NCBI GenBank assembly: GCA_035503915.1
Contig: DATJSU010000011.1
Location: 124,001 to 188,000, forward strand
Reading direction: 5' to 3'
Source of the DNA: DATJMJ01 sp035503915
Lineage (GTDB): Bacteria; Actinomycetota; Acidimicrobiia; Acidimicrobiales; Palsa-688
DNA length: 64,000 nucleotides
Shown here piece after piece: positions 36,347 through 46,231 of this stretch (position 1 is its first letter; every line of letters begins with the position of its first letter). The position numbers and the translations under genes were made by a program. The notes below the pieces were generated by a model. The model saw nothing but the letters and a program-made list of their open reading frames with translations, made no database searches and was not told the DNA's origin.

Positions 36347-37342
36347 CTAAGTCGTGGTCGTCGTGCTCGTCGACGTTGCCGGCGTGGTCCTGATTGCGGG
36401 GAAGCTCCGAGCCCACATGGCGTCGATGCGCTGGGCAAACTTGGAAGCGCATATCGGGGCAGAGGACGCTCCAGGGCTCAGGCACATGGCCGCCACGAGG
36501 TAATTGGCAGCCCCGTCAACGGTCCGGGCTACGGCACTGCCAGGGTGGCGCAAGTCGGCCGCCACCTGTGCCTGGCTCAGGTGCATGAGAGGAGTGACGG
36601 TGGAAGGGGAGCCGATGACGAGGAAGTGGTCGCCAATGTCGGTAAAGGGGATCGCGCCGGCTGACTGCGTGTAAGGAGCCCGGTCGTACTTCTCTACGAG
36701 CGCGTTCACGCTCGCCGGGTACGGCTGTGACTCGTTTTGGGACGACTGGAAGGCCTCCTGGGAGATCTCGAAGGCGTCCAGTTTGAAGTACTTGCTCACG
36801 TAGTGGGCCCCGGTGAAGCTCCAGCTCTTGAGGCCTGGGTCAACGTCGCTCGGGGACGATGACGCCGGGCCGCCGAGCCGGCTAAACGTCCCGAACTGGG
36901 ACAGGGCAACTTGGAGGGGCCAGTTGCCCAGGGCACAGTACGGGCACCAGGTTCCTCCGACATAGGCCACCTCGACCTTGCCTTCGGCAGTGAGGACGGG
37001 TTGACCGGGCGGGAGGACAGGGGCTGATACCCCGCCGGGGATACCGACGTTCTCCAGGTCAGCCGCTGGTACCTTCACCTGCTGGACCGCGGTACCGGGC
37101 CCGGCTTGCATTGCGCTCGCGGCTGCAGCCACCGGCTCGACGAACCCAGTCCCCGGGACGGCAAGGGCCGCCAAGGCCAGGGCTACAACCGTGCCAGTAG
37201 CGGCTGCGTTCGGCCATCGGGAGCGCAGGCGGGTGGTCTTGGTGGCGTGCCGGGGACCTAGTTTGCCCCACCGGGTGGTCGTGTTGATGGAGAGCACCCG
37301 GTCAGGCGTGGCAATCGGCGGTGGCGGCGGGCTCGGTAGCAT
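36347..37342 (-). CDS. DUF929-family thioredoxin-like membrane protein
   Basis: 331 residues. One membrane segment (about 53-73, ATGTVVALALAALAVPGTGF) precedes an extracytoplasmic DUF929 domain with the thioredoxin-like motif GGTWCPYC (CxxC near residue 135), followed by NWPLQVALSQFGTFS. It could act in extracellular thiol-disulfide exchange. The C-terminus is Thr/Ser-rich, like other exported proteins of this window. The ATG at 37342 has an AAAGGAG ribosome site, so longer frames upstream are not used. Confidence 0.82.
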   Translation of the reverse strand: MLPSPPPPPIATPDRVLSINTTTRWGKLGPRHATKTTRLRSRWPNAAATGTVVALALAALAVPGTGFVEPVAAAASAMQAGPGTAVQQVKVPAADLENVGIPGGVSAPVLPPGQPVLTAEGKVEVAYVGGTWCPYCALGNWPLQVALSQFGTFSRLGGPASSSPSDVDPGLKSWSFTGAHYVSKYFKLDAFEISQEAFQSSQNESQPYPASVNALVEKYDRAPYTQSAGAIPFTDIGDHFLVIGSPSTVTPLMHLSQAQVAADLRHPGSAVARTVDGAANYLVAAMCLSPGASSAPICASKFAQRIDAMWARSFPAIRTTPATSTSTTTTT

Positions 37343-37813
37343 AAGTGCTCCTTTGCACGAACTCAGCTTCCTGGGCAGGGCAAAAGAGAAAAGTATGGGT
37401 GCTTCGACCTTCCCCACATCAGGTGGTAACCCTGATCTTTTGCACGCCGTCCGGAGGGAAGCCCCGGGGTTGCTCCTATGTGGGGGCACCCAGAGCCGCC
37501 AATATCGTCGCGTGTGCGGCGACGCGTACCCACTTCTCAGGCCTGTTGTCGCTTTGCGCGCATGACGGGTACCGCCAGGTGGCCGGAACTGTGACCCGCT
37601 CGTTGCGAACCGTGCCGGATGTCGACCCCTCTCCGCGCCCCTTGAAGGGGCCCTCAGCACTGAGTCACATTCCGGTCGGGAGTTCCTCGGCCTTGTCGAG
37701 CTGCTCGCCGCGCTCGAAGAAGTCATTCGTGAAGAGCCGGGACGATGAGCATGCCCCTTGGCCCGGATCGGCTGGTGAGAGTCATGGGCGGTGCGCAAAG
37801 GTAGCCTGCCTCT
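37343..37813. other. Intergenic region between divergent genes
   Basis: About 470 bases with no recognisable gene, RNA or repeat on either strand; promoters of both flanking genes must lie here. Confidence 0.5.
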
Positions 37814-40615
37814 GTGGCAAAGGCCGCGATCCGGCTGCTCGAACGCGACCATGAGGTCGACGTCATCACCGGGGCGCTCCGGGCGGCCGAGGCTGGCTCG
37901 GGATGCGTCTTAGTGCTGGAGGGGGAGCAGGGGACCGGCAAGACATCGTTGCTTCACTTCGCTGTCGAAGAGGCCCGTCGCACCGATTTGACAGTCCTCT
38001 CCGCCAGTGGCGCGGAATGGGAGCAGGCTTTCGGCTACGGGCTCGTGAAGCAGCTGTTCGACCCTCTGCTGACGGGCCTCCTCGAGTTGGACGGGCTTTG
38101 GGAGGGCCCAGGTGCGCTCGCTGCGCCCGCGCTCGGCTTCGGCGGGTCGTCACCTCGTCAAGCCACCTCAGCGCACGGCCTCTACTGGCTCGTCCGGCGC
38201 CTTGCACGGCGGGCACCCGTGCTGGTCTGCGTCGATGACGCCCAGTGGGCGGACGTCGAGTCTCTTCAATTCCTGCTCTACCTCGTCCGTCGAGTTGCCG
38301 AGCTGCGAGTCGCGGTCATGGTCGGGTGGCGCTCTGGCGAGATGGGCCCGGCCAGCGCTCTCCGCGCCGCGCTCGAAGGCGGTGAGGGAGTCACCGTACT
38401 GGTCCCGAAGGCCTTGAGCCGCGCGGCGGTCGCCCTTGTGGTCAGCGATGAGCTGGGTAGCCCCGCCGGCGCCGCGCTCGGCCAAGCTTGTTTCGAGGTC
38501 TCTGGGGGGAACCCGTTCCTCACCCGAGAACTGGCTCGTACCCTGGCTTGGGGGACGACCGGCCCTGATGGCCCTCCAGTGGAGCGGGCCCGTCAACTGT
38601 CGCCCCTCGCGGTTTCTCGGAGCGTCCTGGCCCGGTTGGCCCGCCTCCCCGAGACCGTCAGACAGCTGGCCGTCTCCCTCGCCGTGCTCGACCTCGATGC
38701 CACAACGACACGCGTGGCACGGCTGACAGGCACCGACCTCGCTTCCGCCGAAGCCGGGTTGCAGCAACTTCTCGATGCATATATCTGTGACCCTGCCCAG
38801 CCGATCCCCCGCCTTCGTCACCCGCTCACCCGCACCGTCATATACGACCAGGTGGCACGCAGCGTGCGAGGCGACCTGCACCGCCGAGCTGCCGAGCTGC
38901 TCGACTCTGAAGGACTGACAGATCGTGCTGTGGCCCACCTGTTGGTCTCCTCGGCGGCCGGTGCCGGCTGGGCGGTGGAGCGGCTAGTCGCTGCCGCTGC
39001 CGCCTTGCCCCACGAGGCGGCGGTGCCGCTGCTCGAGCGGGCGCTCGCCGAACCTCCCTCGCCTACCCAACGGCCCACGGTGCTGGTCGCCATGGGCGAG
39101 TCCATGTTGCGGGCTGGGCTCCCAGGCGCGCTGGAGCACCTGCAGGAAGGTTTCGCAACGGCCGTGGGGCCCGACCTCCGCTACCGCGCCTTGCACTCGG
39201 TGGTGCGGGCACTGCTCCTCTCGGGCCGAGCCGACGAGGCGGCGGAGCTGGTGGAGGCCGAGATCTCCATGCTCGAGCCGGGCCGGGCCGAACAACGGGT
39301 GCGACTCGTGGCTGAAATGGCCGAGCTCGCCATGGTCTCAACGGAGCTTTATGCTCGTGCCCGCCCGCTCCTAGAGGAAACCGCCAAGGGCCTAGGCGGC
39401 CAGACCACGCATGAGCGAGCAGTGCTTTCGGCGCTTGTGGCCCGACGCTACGAACAGCTCGACACGCCGGTCGGAGCGCTTGCCGACCAAGCAAAGCGTG
39501 CCCTTGGTAATGCCAAACAACGTCTCGCCGATCGTCGGTCAGACTCTCTGTGGCCCTCGTTTGTGTCCAACGTGCTCTGCCGGGTCGATGAGCAGCCGTT
39601 CGTCCGGGACCTGGCCGGCGCGGCATTGGCCGACGCGGGCGTCCGGCGCTCCGCCTTGGCTACCGCCTTCGCTGCCGGTGAGCGCGGACAGGCGTACCTG
39701 CTGATGGGTGCCCTCGGGCCGGCCCGACAGGACCTGGGACATGCCCGCTACTTGGCCAAGTTGGCCGGCGAGTACCTGGCGTTGCATTTCTTCGTCGGCC
39801 TACTGGTATGGGCTCTCGTCGAAGCCGGCCAGCTGGCTGACGCTGAGCTCGTGTTGGAAGAGGACGGCCTCCTAACTACCACCGCCACGCCCGCCAGCCC
39901 GCTGCTGTTCGGGCGGGCAACGCTCCGAGCGGCTCAAGGGTGCTACGACGAAGCAGCCCGTGACATCCAAGAGCTCGAGGACGAGGTCGCCCGCCGCGGC
40001 GTCCCCCTGCCGGCCATCGGGTGCCGGCCCCTCAAGGCGCGCTGCCTCGTTGCCAGCGGCCACTCTCTGCACGCGAGAGAGCTGCTCGAAGAAGAACTGA
40101 GCATCGCGCTTGGCTTCGGCGTCGCTAGCGAAATAGGGATGGCCCGACGAGAGCATGCGCTCTTGTGCGCTGGCGAAGGCCGCGTGGCAGAACTCGCGCA
40201 AGCTGAAGCCGACCTGGCGCCGACCCCCCGTCGCCTTGAGCACGCCAAGGCTCTCCTCGAGCTAGGCTCAGCCTTGAGGCGCTCCAGCAAACGGGCCGAG
40301 GCGCGTGAGCACCTCTTGTCGGCGCTTGAGATAGCGGACAGCTGCGGAGCCGAGCCCATCCGGCAACGAGCCCTTCGAGAGCTAAGGATGCAGGGCGACA
40401 GGCCGCGGCGAAGCGAGCGTCACGGCCTTGAGGCGTTCACGGCGACCGAGCGGCGAGTTGCTGAGCTCGTAGCCGACGGGCTCACCAACGCCGCCATTAG
40501 TCGGCTACTGGTTGTCAGCCCCAAGACGGTCGAAACTCACCTCAACGCGGCGTTTCGCAAGCTTGGCATCCACCGCCGTACGGAGATCGCCAACGCGCTC
40601 CGCTCCAAAACCTGA
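37814..40615 (+). CDS. Large LuxR-family ATP-dependent regulator (LAL type)
   Basis: 933 residues. An N-terminal AAA ATPase carries Walker A GEQGTGKTSLL (about 36-46) and Walker B VLVCVDDAQWAD. A long helical, TPR-like middle follows. The C-terminal ~60 residues are a LuxR/GerE HTH (FTATERRVAELVADGLTN, then AAISRLLVVSPKTVETHLNA). This is the LAL (large ATP-binding regulator of LuxR) layout. It probably activates a catabolic or secondary-metabolite operon on binding an inducer; no obvious target gene is adjacent. Confidence 0.88.
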   Translation: MAKAAIRLLERDHEVDVITGALRAAEAGSGCVLVLEGEQGTGKTSLLHFAVEEARRTDLTVLSASGAEWEQAFGYGLVKQLFDPLLTGLLELDGLWEGPGALAAPALGFGGSSPRQATSAHGLYWLVRRLARRAPVLVCVDDAQWADVESLQFLLYLVRRVAELRVAVMVGWRSGEMGPASALRAALEGGEGVTVLVPKALSRAAVALVVSDELGSPAGAALGQACFEVSGGNPFLTRELARTLAWGTTGPDGPPVERARQLSPLAVSRSVLARLARLPETVRQLAVSLAVLDLDATTTRVARLTGTDLASAEAGLQQLLDAYICDPAQPIPRLRHPLTRTVIYDQVARSVRGDLHRRAAELLDSEGLTDRAVAHLLVSSAAGAGWAVERLVAAAAALPHEAAVPLLERALAEPPSPTQRPTVLVAMGESMLRAGLPGALEHLQEGFATAVGPDLRYRALHSVVRALLLSGRADEAAELVEAEISMLEPGRAEQRVRLVAEMAELAMVSTELYARARPLLEETAKGLGGQTTHERAVLSALVARRYEQLDTPVGALADQAKRALGNAKQRLADRRSDSLWPSFVSNVLCRVDEQPFVRDLAGAALADAGVRRSALATAFAAGERGQAYLLMGALGPARQDLGHARYLAKLAGEYLALHFFVGLLVWALVEAGQLADAELVLEEDGLLTTTATPASPLLFGRATLRAAQGCYDEAARDIQELEDEVARRGVPLPAIGCRPLKARCLVASGHSLHARELLEEELSIALGFGVASEIGMARREHALLCAGEGRVAELAQAEADLAPTPRRLEHAKALLELGSALRRSSKRAEAREHLLSALEIADSCGAEPIRQRALRELRMQGDRPRRSERHGLEAFTATERRVAELVADGLTNAAISRLLVVSPKTVETHLNAAFRKLGIHRRTEIANALRSKT

Positions 40616-40831
40616 GCCCACTGCTCTGCTACTTCGTGGGGCTCCACCCGTACCTGTGCCATGGGGGAGCCGCCCGACACCCCCATCAAGCGATCAACGG
40701 CTTGGTCCGCTTTTAGAGTGCCGGCGTTCGTGCGCGTGCTCGACGACCTTGCGGTGAACGGAGGGCTCTCCGAGGTCATCGCCGGTTCTGGTTGTCGTAC
40801 CGGTCGGCACAGAACTGGGCACTGCGGCTGC

Positions 40832-40852
40832 GAAAAGCCGGCGCGGCTTTTC
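40832..40852 (-). terminator. Terminator of tRNA-Glu
   Basis: An 8-base-pair hairpin GAAAAGCC / GGCTTTTC with a 5-base loop. On the minus strand the 3' arm ends in CTTTTC, directly downstream of the tRNA gene. Confidence 0.7.
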
Positions 40853-40856
40853 TCCG

Positions 40857-40929
40857 CAGCCCCAACGGGGTTCGAACCCGTGTCTCCACCTTGAGAGGGT
40901 GGTGTCCTAGTCCACTAGACGATGGGGCC
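40857..40929 (-). tRNA. tRNA-Glu (CTC)
   Basis: A full cloverleaf is readable on the minus strand: acceptor GGCCCCA / TGGGGCT, anticodon arm CCACC-CTCTCAA-GGTGG giving anticodon CTC, and a T-arm with GGTTCGAAC. The 3' CCA is not encoded. A hairpin terminator follows at once. Confidence 0.93.
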
Positions 40930-41262
40930 AAGTGCACCAAGTCTAGGCGATGACCTGGTCACGGGCCCACGGGAGGTGGGCAGCGCGCCGGCGTCGTGGC
41001 GCGCTCGGGCATTTCAAACCGAACGCATCGGCTTTGGGTGGCCGATCGCGTGGAGAGTGCTTCGCTGCGCCCCGATCAAGATCTCTCTCGGCGGTCTGGC
41101 GCTACCTTGGCGCAACACAGGGGTGGAAAAGGTACATCTAGCGCGGCAGGTGCACTCGTTAACACCCAGAAAGTGCCGCAGTGCCACCCTCGGAGGTTTG
41201 CCCGTCCGTGCAGTCAACAGGGCCGGTTCCCCTCGTGGCGCGAAGGCTTGCAACCGCAAGGC
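40930..41262. other. Intergenic region
   Basis: No gene was seen between the tRNA and the XRE regulator. A near-perfect AAGGCTTGC / GCAAGGCTT inverted repeat near 41245-41268 touches the end of the regulator gene and may help end its transcript. Confidence 0.5.
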
Positions 41263-42360
41263 TTAGCGGCAGAGGCCTTCCCTGTCCGGCAATGCCAACA
41301 GCCTCTGTGCTCGCTCCTTGCTGATCTCGTCTGCAGGCAGGTAAACGACCATGAAGGTTCCCGGGTGCGTCCGCGGTGCGAAGCTGATCGTGTTGAAGGA
41401 GACATCGCCGACTTCGCGATGCCGGAACACCTTCACGTAGTCGACCGGCGCCGCCACGTCCTGGCTGTCCCAGAGCCGAGCAAACTCATCACTTTCCTGC
41501 CTGAGCGTTGCCACCATTTCGACCCAGGCCGAGTCCCTGAGGTGCCGAGCGTAATCTGCCCGAAAACTTGCAACCATTCGCTGAACCGCCGCTTCACGGT
41601 TCACAAAAACGGCGCAGCAGCCACATTGCTGTACTCCCATACGTAGCGCGGCCCGCAAAGTATTGCGCTCCTTTGGCGGTAACGCCACTAACCCTGGGAA
41701 AAGGGCAGCGAAGGGAGCGTTCCAAGCGAGGATGTCGTAGAGGCTGTTCCGAACGAAGCCGGGCAGCGGCACAAGGCCGTCGAGGACGGGCTGGAGGAGG
41801 TCCGGAGGCGCCTCAGCGATCTCCTCACCGATAGCGGTGTCCCCGAGGCCCGCCAGTTGAAAGAGATGCCGGCTCTCCGTGCGGTCCAAGTGCAGAGCCC
41901 TAGAAACCGATTCGAGGACGCTCGCGCTGACGTTGATCGGCCTGCCTTGCTCGAGCCAGGTGTACCAGGTGACACCGACGCCCGCGAGCATGGCGACCTC
42001 CTCCCTCCGCAGGCCCAGGGCCCGGCGGCGCTGCCCGGGCATGAGGCCTACCTGCTCGGGTTGGACGCGCTCGCGCCGGTTACGCAGGAACGCAGCAAGG
42101 TCGCTCCGCCTCGCGACACCGACGGTACCCCCGCTGGCAGGCAACGGGAGCACCGGCTCCCTGAGAGGAAGCTCGGCAGGTTCCGAGGCCAGGGCCCCGT
42201 CCGCCCTTGGCGCACCCTGCACCAAGGGCGTGCCCGCCACCAGGGGCAGATCCCGAGCTCTTGAGGCGTCCCGCACCAGAGAAAGCCCTCGGCCGCGCTT
42301 GCGGCTCGGCCTGCCGGTGCTGTCAGGGTCGTTCACGGGTCTTAGCGTCACGGGCACCAT
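41263..42360 (-). CDS. XRE-family regulator with MmyB-like ligand domain
   Basis: 365 residues from ATG 42360 (start uncertain). About 80 low-complexity residues precede an XRE HTH (LAAFLRNRRERVQPEQVGL, RRALGLRREEVAMLAGV, WYTWLEQGR). The C-terminal half (about 185-365) is the MmyB-like ligand-binding domain that binds fatty-acid-like ligands in other proteins (ILAWNAPFAALFPG; VVYLPADE). It is divergent from a drug-type exporter with under 100 bases between, the usual layout of a local regulator and its target. Confidence 0.82.
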   Translation of the reverse strand: MVPVTLRPVNDPDSTGRPSRKRGRGLSLVRDASRARDLPLVAGTPLVQGAPRADGALASEPAELPLREPVLPLPASGGTVGVARRSDLAAFLRNRRERVQPEQVGLMPGQRRRALGLRREEVAMLAGVGVTWYTWLEQGRPINVSASVLESVSRALHLDRTESRHLFQLAGLGDTAIGEEIAEAPPDLLQPVLDGLVPLPGFVRNSLYDILAWNAPFAALFPGLVALPPKERNTLRAALRMGVQQCGCCAVFVNREAAVQRMVASFRADYARHLRDSAWVEMVATLRQESDEFARLWDSQDVAAPVDYVKVFRHREVGDVSFNTISFAPRTHPGTFMVVYLPADEISKERAQRLLALPDREGLCR

Positions 42361-42454
42361 TCTTGGCAGCCAACCGGTACTTGTGCCAGGTAGTCCTAAT
42401 ACCAGTATGAAGGGGCTCTCATCTGTTGGCTCAGGAATGCCCCAGCATGGGCCC

Positions 42455-44221
42455 ATGAGCGACAATCACGCACGTGCTGCGGACGCCCGTCAGGTCACGA
42501 GGGTGGGCCAGGTCGGGGAGCCATTGAGGTCTGGAGCTGTCCTCGACGGTGGGCAGGCTGCTCACATGACCAACCGCAACCTCGTCCAGCCATCCACGAT
42601 GACGCGAGATGGCCGGCCGGCGCCCCAAGTCATGCAAGCCCTGCCCTACGTGCGGGACAAGTCCCAGCCGGCACAAGCCCAGCCAGCGCAAGCCCAGCCG
42701 GCACAAGCCCAGCCGGCACAAGCCCAGCCAGCACAGCCGGGCGCAAGCACTGCGCGTTCGACAGCCCTCCTCGCGGTCCTTCTCACGGCGGTCTTCATGG
42801 CAGTGCTAGATGTGACCATCGTCAACGTCGCCGGGCCGGTGATGGAGCGCAACCTCCACGCGACGGGCGCTGAGCTGCAACTGATCATCAGCGCCTACAC
42901 GATGGCCTACGCCGTGCTGATAGTGACCGGCGCGCGGTTGGGCGCAATGTTCGGGTTCAGGCGGGTATTCCTCGCCGGCGTTGCGGTTTTTAGCCTCGGC
43001 TCGCTCGGCTGCGCGCTGGCACCCGATGCGCCCGCCCTCATCGGGTTGCGCGTGCTCCAGGGGGCAGGGGCGGCACTCATGATGCCGCAAGTCCTCAGCC
43101 TTTTGCAGATGACCTTCAGCGGTCCCGCGAGGCCAAAGGTATTTGGCCGGTATGCCGCTGTCATCTCGAGCGCCTCTGTTTTCGGGCAAGTCGTGGGGGG
43201 CGCCTTGTTGAGTGCCAACCTTTTTTCTGAGTCCTGGCGCCCAGTTTTCATGCTAAATGTCCCCATCGGCGCAGTCCTGTTCTGGGTCGGCCTGCGGATC
43301 CTGCCTGCCGGGGGCGCTCCTACGAGGCGCAACTTGGACTTCGTCGGGCTAATCTCACTCGCAATAGCTGTTGTCTTGTTCGTGGTGCCGGTAGTCATGG
43401 GCCACCAAGAAAATTGGCCGATCTGGGCAATCGTGGCGCTCGCGGCGACGGCGCCCGCCCTCGCTCTGTTCGTGCTTGTCGAGAGGCGAGTGGAGCACAG
43501 AGGCGGCACCCCCATGGTGCCCGCAAGGGTTGTCAAGGCAAAGTCCTTTGCGCTGTCCCTCGGCTCTATCGGGCTCGCGATGGCGACTTACGGTGGGTAC
43601 CTGTTTTCGATGGTGCTCTATTTGGAGCAACACGTCGGGGACTCGCCCCTGCAGACTGGTCTTGCGTTCCTCCCAGGTGCGGTGACCTTCGCGTTCGCAA
43701 GCCTCGGTTCTCGCCGGGTCGGCGGGGAGAGGGCCAAAATTGCTGCAACCTGCGGGCTTGTGGGCGCAGCCGTTGGGTACGGTGCGATTGCCCTCGAGCT
43801 CCGTGGGGGCGGCTCGGGGGGTACCCTTCTCGAAGTTCTCTTCGCCATAGCCGGAGCTGGGCTCGGGACTTCGTTTACCCCATTGTTCAATTCCGCCTTG
43901 GCAAATGTGGCATCAGCTGACGCAGCCGACGCAAGCGGGGTCGTGGCCACGGTCCAACAGCTCTCCCTCGTGAGCGGCGTTTCTCTTTTCGGTAGCCTGT
44001 TCTTGGCCTTGCGGGGCCCGCTGAGCTCGGGAGGCCACCCAGGCGGCGCGGCCGGTTGGACGATGTTCATGTTATTCGCCACAGCCGTTTTGGGCGGCGC
44101 CCTCAGTTCACGGACCTGGTTGCGCAGGGCTCCCAGAAAAGGCCGTGTTATCGAGCTTGCAAGTACCGATGAGGCTGAACTTACCGAGAGTGAGCTCGGG
44201 TTTGAACCCGCGCTGGAGTAG
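42455..44221 (+). CDS. MFS exporter, DHA2 (14-segment) family
   Basis: 588 residues from ATG 42455; other starts (42437, 42568) are possible because the first ~95 residues are not family-like. These include five AQPAQ-type repeats. From about residue 100 the DHA2 pattern begins: LDVTIVNVAGPVM (motif D1), LGAMFGFRRVFLAG (motif A) and GLRVLQGAGAALMMPQ (motif B/C region), with about 14 membrane segments in all. Likely a proton-driven drug or metabolite exporter, probably controlled by the divergent XRE regulator. Confidence 0.87.
   Translation: MSDNHARAADARQVTRVGQVGEPLRSGAVLDGGQAAHMTNRNLVQPSTMTRDGRPAPQVMQALPYVRDKSQPAQAQPAQAQPAQAQPAQAQPAQPGASTARSTALLAVLLTAVFMAVLDVTIVNVAGPVMERNLHATGAELQLIISAYTMAYAVLIVTGARLGAMFGFRRVFLAGVAVFSLGSLGCALAPDAPALIGLRVLQGAGAALMMPQVLSLLQMTFSGPARPKVFGRYAAVISSASVFGQVVGGALLSANLFSESWRPVFMLNVPIGAVLFWVGLRILPAGGAPTRRNLDFVGLISLAIAVVLFVVPVVMGHQENWPIWAIVALAATAPALALFVLVERRVEHRGGTPMVPARVVKAKSFALSLGSIGLAMATYGGYLFSMVLYLEQHVGDSPLQTGLAFLPGAVTFAFASLGSRRVGGERAKIAATCGLVGAAVGYGAIALELRGGGSGGTLLEVLFAIAGAGLGTSFTPLFNSALANVASADAADASGVVATVQQLSLVSGVSLFGSLFLALRGPLSSGGHPGGAAGWTMFMLFATAVLGGALSSRTWLRRAPRKGRVIELASTDEAELTESELGFEPALE
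42664..42738 (+). repeat. 15-bp tandem repeat in exporter N-terminus
   Basis: Five copies of a 15-base unit close to CAGCCGGCACAAGCC encode repeated QPAQA residues in the leader of the exporter. It is in frame, so copy-number change would not break the gene. Confidence 0.85.
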
Positions 44222-44336
44222 CGGGTCAGCGGCATGGCCGAGCGCCGGGTGCGAGAGCGCGGGGGTAGGGCAGCGTTAGGCAAGTAGAGCCCGAAGATCG
44301 TCGTGGCGCAGCGACTGCTTAGACTACGGTCAAAGC

Positions 44337-44828
44337 GTGCACCTGAGCGGGAGCGGGGCAAACGAGCCAGGGTGGCGAGCACCTTCGCCGCGTCTGTGGC
44401 AGATGCGCGGGTTGGAAGTCGTCCTCGGCACGTTGGCGGTCATGGCCTTGGCGTTGGCAGAGGGGGCCTCCAATCGGTCGGCCGCTTTAGCGGGGGGCGG
44501 GACCGGGAGCGCTGCGGCCCTTGGCGCCCTGCTCCTCTATGGCGTCTACCGTCGCTACCGCGCATGGCGGTACCAGGAGAGGGATGAGGACCTCGTCGTC
44601 TCCCGGGGCGTTATGTTCCGCCGCCAGTCCGTTGTGCCGTATGGGCGCATGCAGTTTGTCGACGTAACCGCCGGGCCGGTCGAAAGAGCTTTCAAGTTGG
44701 CGACGGTCAAGCTGCACACTGCAGCGGCTGCGAGCGACGCGCGCATCCCCGGCTTAGAGCGGGACGAAGCCGCTCGGCTGCGGGACCGGCTCGCGGAGCT
44801 CGGGGAGGCGAGGGCGGCGGGGTTGTGA
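44337..44828 (+). CDS. PH-domain membrane protein (YdbS-like)
   Basis: 163 residues. Two hydrophobic segments (about 25-70) are followed by one bacterial PH (bPH2/DUF304) domain: LVVSRGVMFRRQSVVPYGRM, QFVDVTAGPVERAFKLATV. GTG start. The stop overlaps the GTG of the next gene (GTGA), the usual YdbS-YdbT pair. Such pairs are linked to membrane or envelope stress tolerance; the mechanism is unknown. Confidence 0.82.
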   Translation: MHLSGSGANEPGWRAPSPRLWQMRGLEVVLGTLAVMALALAEGASNRSAALAGGGTGSAAALGALLLYGVYRRYRAWRYQERDEDLVVSRGVMFRRQSVVPYGRMQFVDVTAGPVERAFKLATVKLHTAAAASDARIPGLERDEAARLRDRLAELGEARAAGL

Positions 44829-46231
44829 ACGCGGTTGCAGCTCCCCTCCACGGTCCTCCTTCATGGCAAAAGCTCCACCCGCTGACGCCCGTCGTTGGCG
44901 GCGGGCGCTTGCTCCTCGTCTTCGCAGTCGTGGCTGCCGAACAGGCGACGATCAGGCAGGGAGGTAGCGGGGACTTGGCCTTGGTGATCGCGGCCGGCGC
45001 CCTCGCCCTCATCGGCGTTGTCCTCGGCGCCGTCCGCTACCTGGTCACTCGTTGGGCGCTCGACGGCAGCACGTTACACATAGAAACTGGGCTTTTTAGG
45101 CGCGACGCACGAAAGCTGCCCTTGGCCCGCATCCAAGCTGTTGACGTCCTGAAACCGTTCTTGGCAAGGGCTTTTGGCCTCGCGGAGCTGCGCGTGCGGC
45201 TGGCGGGCTCGGCTCGCTCGGGTGGGCGGCTGGCCTATTTGGCCGAGCCAGTCGCCTGGGACCTGCGAGCAAGGCTCCTAGCCGGCCACCACGGCTTGGA
45301 CCAGTCGACACCGCAACCGGCTGAGCGCCCAATCGCTGCGGTCCCCACGGGACAGCTCGTGGCCTCGTCAGTACTTACGGGTGCGACTGCGCTCGTCCTC
45401 ACCTGCCTGGCGCTTGTCATCGTGCTTTTTGCCGCGGCGTCGTCGAGCTCGCCCGCGGCATCTTCTACTGTCGGGGCAGGCACTTTCCTGCTTGCTCTGA
45501 TCGGCTTTGCCCGGGCAACCTGGCGACGGGTGGCCGCTCAGTACGGCTTTACCGTGGGTTTGGCACCCGACGGGATACGTCTCCAGCACGGCCTGCTTTC
45601 GACGGTCTCAGAAACTGTCCCCGTTGCCCGGGTCCAGGCTGTCAGGAAGGTTGAGCCTCTTGTCTGGAGGATGCTTGGTTGGTGCAGCCTCGAGGTCGAC
45701 GTCGCCGGCTCGCCGGGCGAAGAACAAGGTACACGGTCGTCCCGAGTCACCAAGGCACTTTTGCCTGTGGGGCGAAGCGAAATGGCAGACCGGCTTTTCT
45801 CGGACCTGCTCGGGTTGAGGCAGTTCCCACTGCAACCGCCCCCGCGCAGGGCCGCCTGGAAATCACCGCTCCTCTACCATTTCTTGTCAGCCGGTTCTGA
45901 TGGCCGGGTAGTCGCGTCCGCGACGGGACGCCTGCGGAAAGTCACGACGTGGGTCCCGCTCGAAAAGGTGCAAAGCGTTCGGTGGGTGCAAGGTCCTCTT
46001 CAGCGAGCCTTTCACCTCGCGACGGTCCATGTGGACGCGGCTGGGCGGAGAGCGCGTGCTGAGATCCGCGACAGAGCGGTGGGCGAAGCAGACTTCTTAT
46101 TTCAGCAGCTTGTCCTCGACAGCCGCGGAGCAAGGAGGGCGGCATCTTGGCTGGAGAGGCGGGGCGCCTCACCGAGCACAACACTCGCGACGGGCCAGCC
46201 GGCGCCGCCCTCACCGCTGCGAGGAGCCTAG
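44825..46231 (+). CDS. Tandem PH-domain membrane protein (YdbT-like)
   Basis: 468 residues with three bPH2 (DUF304) repeats, each after hydrophobic segments: LHIETGLFRRDARKLPLARI with LARAFGLAELRV; IRLQHGLLSTVSETVPVARV; TGRLRKVTTWVPLEKVQSV with LQRAFHLATVHV. The typical YdbT size is about 490. It is translationally coupled to the upstream YdbS-like gene, so the two products probably form one membrane complex. The 3' end overlaps the tail of the convergent EAL relic by about 20 bases. Confidence 0.84.
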   Translation: MNAVAAPLHGPPSWQKLHPLTPVVGGGRLLLVFAVVAAEQATIRQGGSGDLALVIAAGALALIGVVLGAVRYLVTRWALDGSTLHIETGLFRRDARKLPLARIQAVDVLKPFLARAFGLAELRVRLAGSARSGGRLAYLAEPVAWDLRARLLAGHHGLDQSTPQPAERPIAAVPTGQLVASSVLTGATALVLTCLALVIVLFAAASSSSPAASSTVGAGTFLLALIGFARATWRRVAAQYGFTVGLAPDGIRLQHGLLSTVSETVPVARVQAVRKVEPLVWRMLGWCSLEVDVAGSPGEEQGTRSSRVTKALLPVGRSEMADRLFSDLLGLRQFPLQPPPRRAAWKSPLLYHFLSAGSDGRVVASATGRLRKVTTWVPLEKVQSVRWVQGPLQRAFHLATVHVDAAGRRARAEIRDRAVGEADFLFQQLVLDSRGARRAASWLERRGASPSTTLATGQPAPPSPLRGA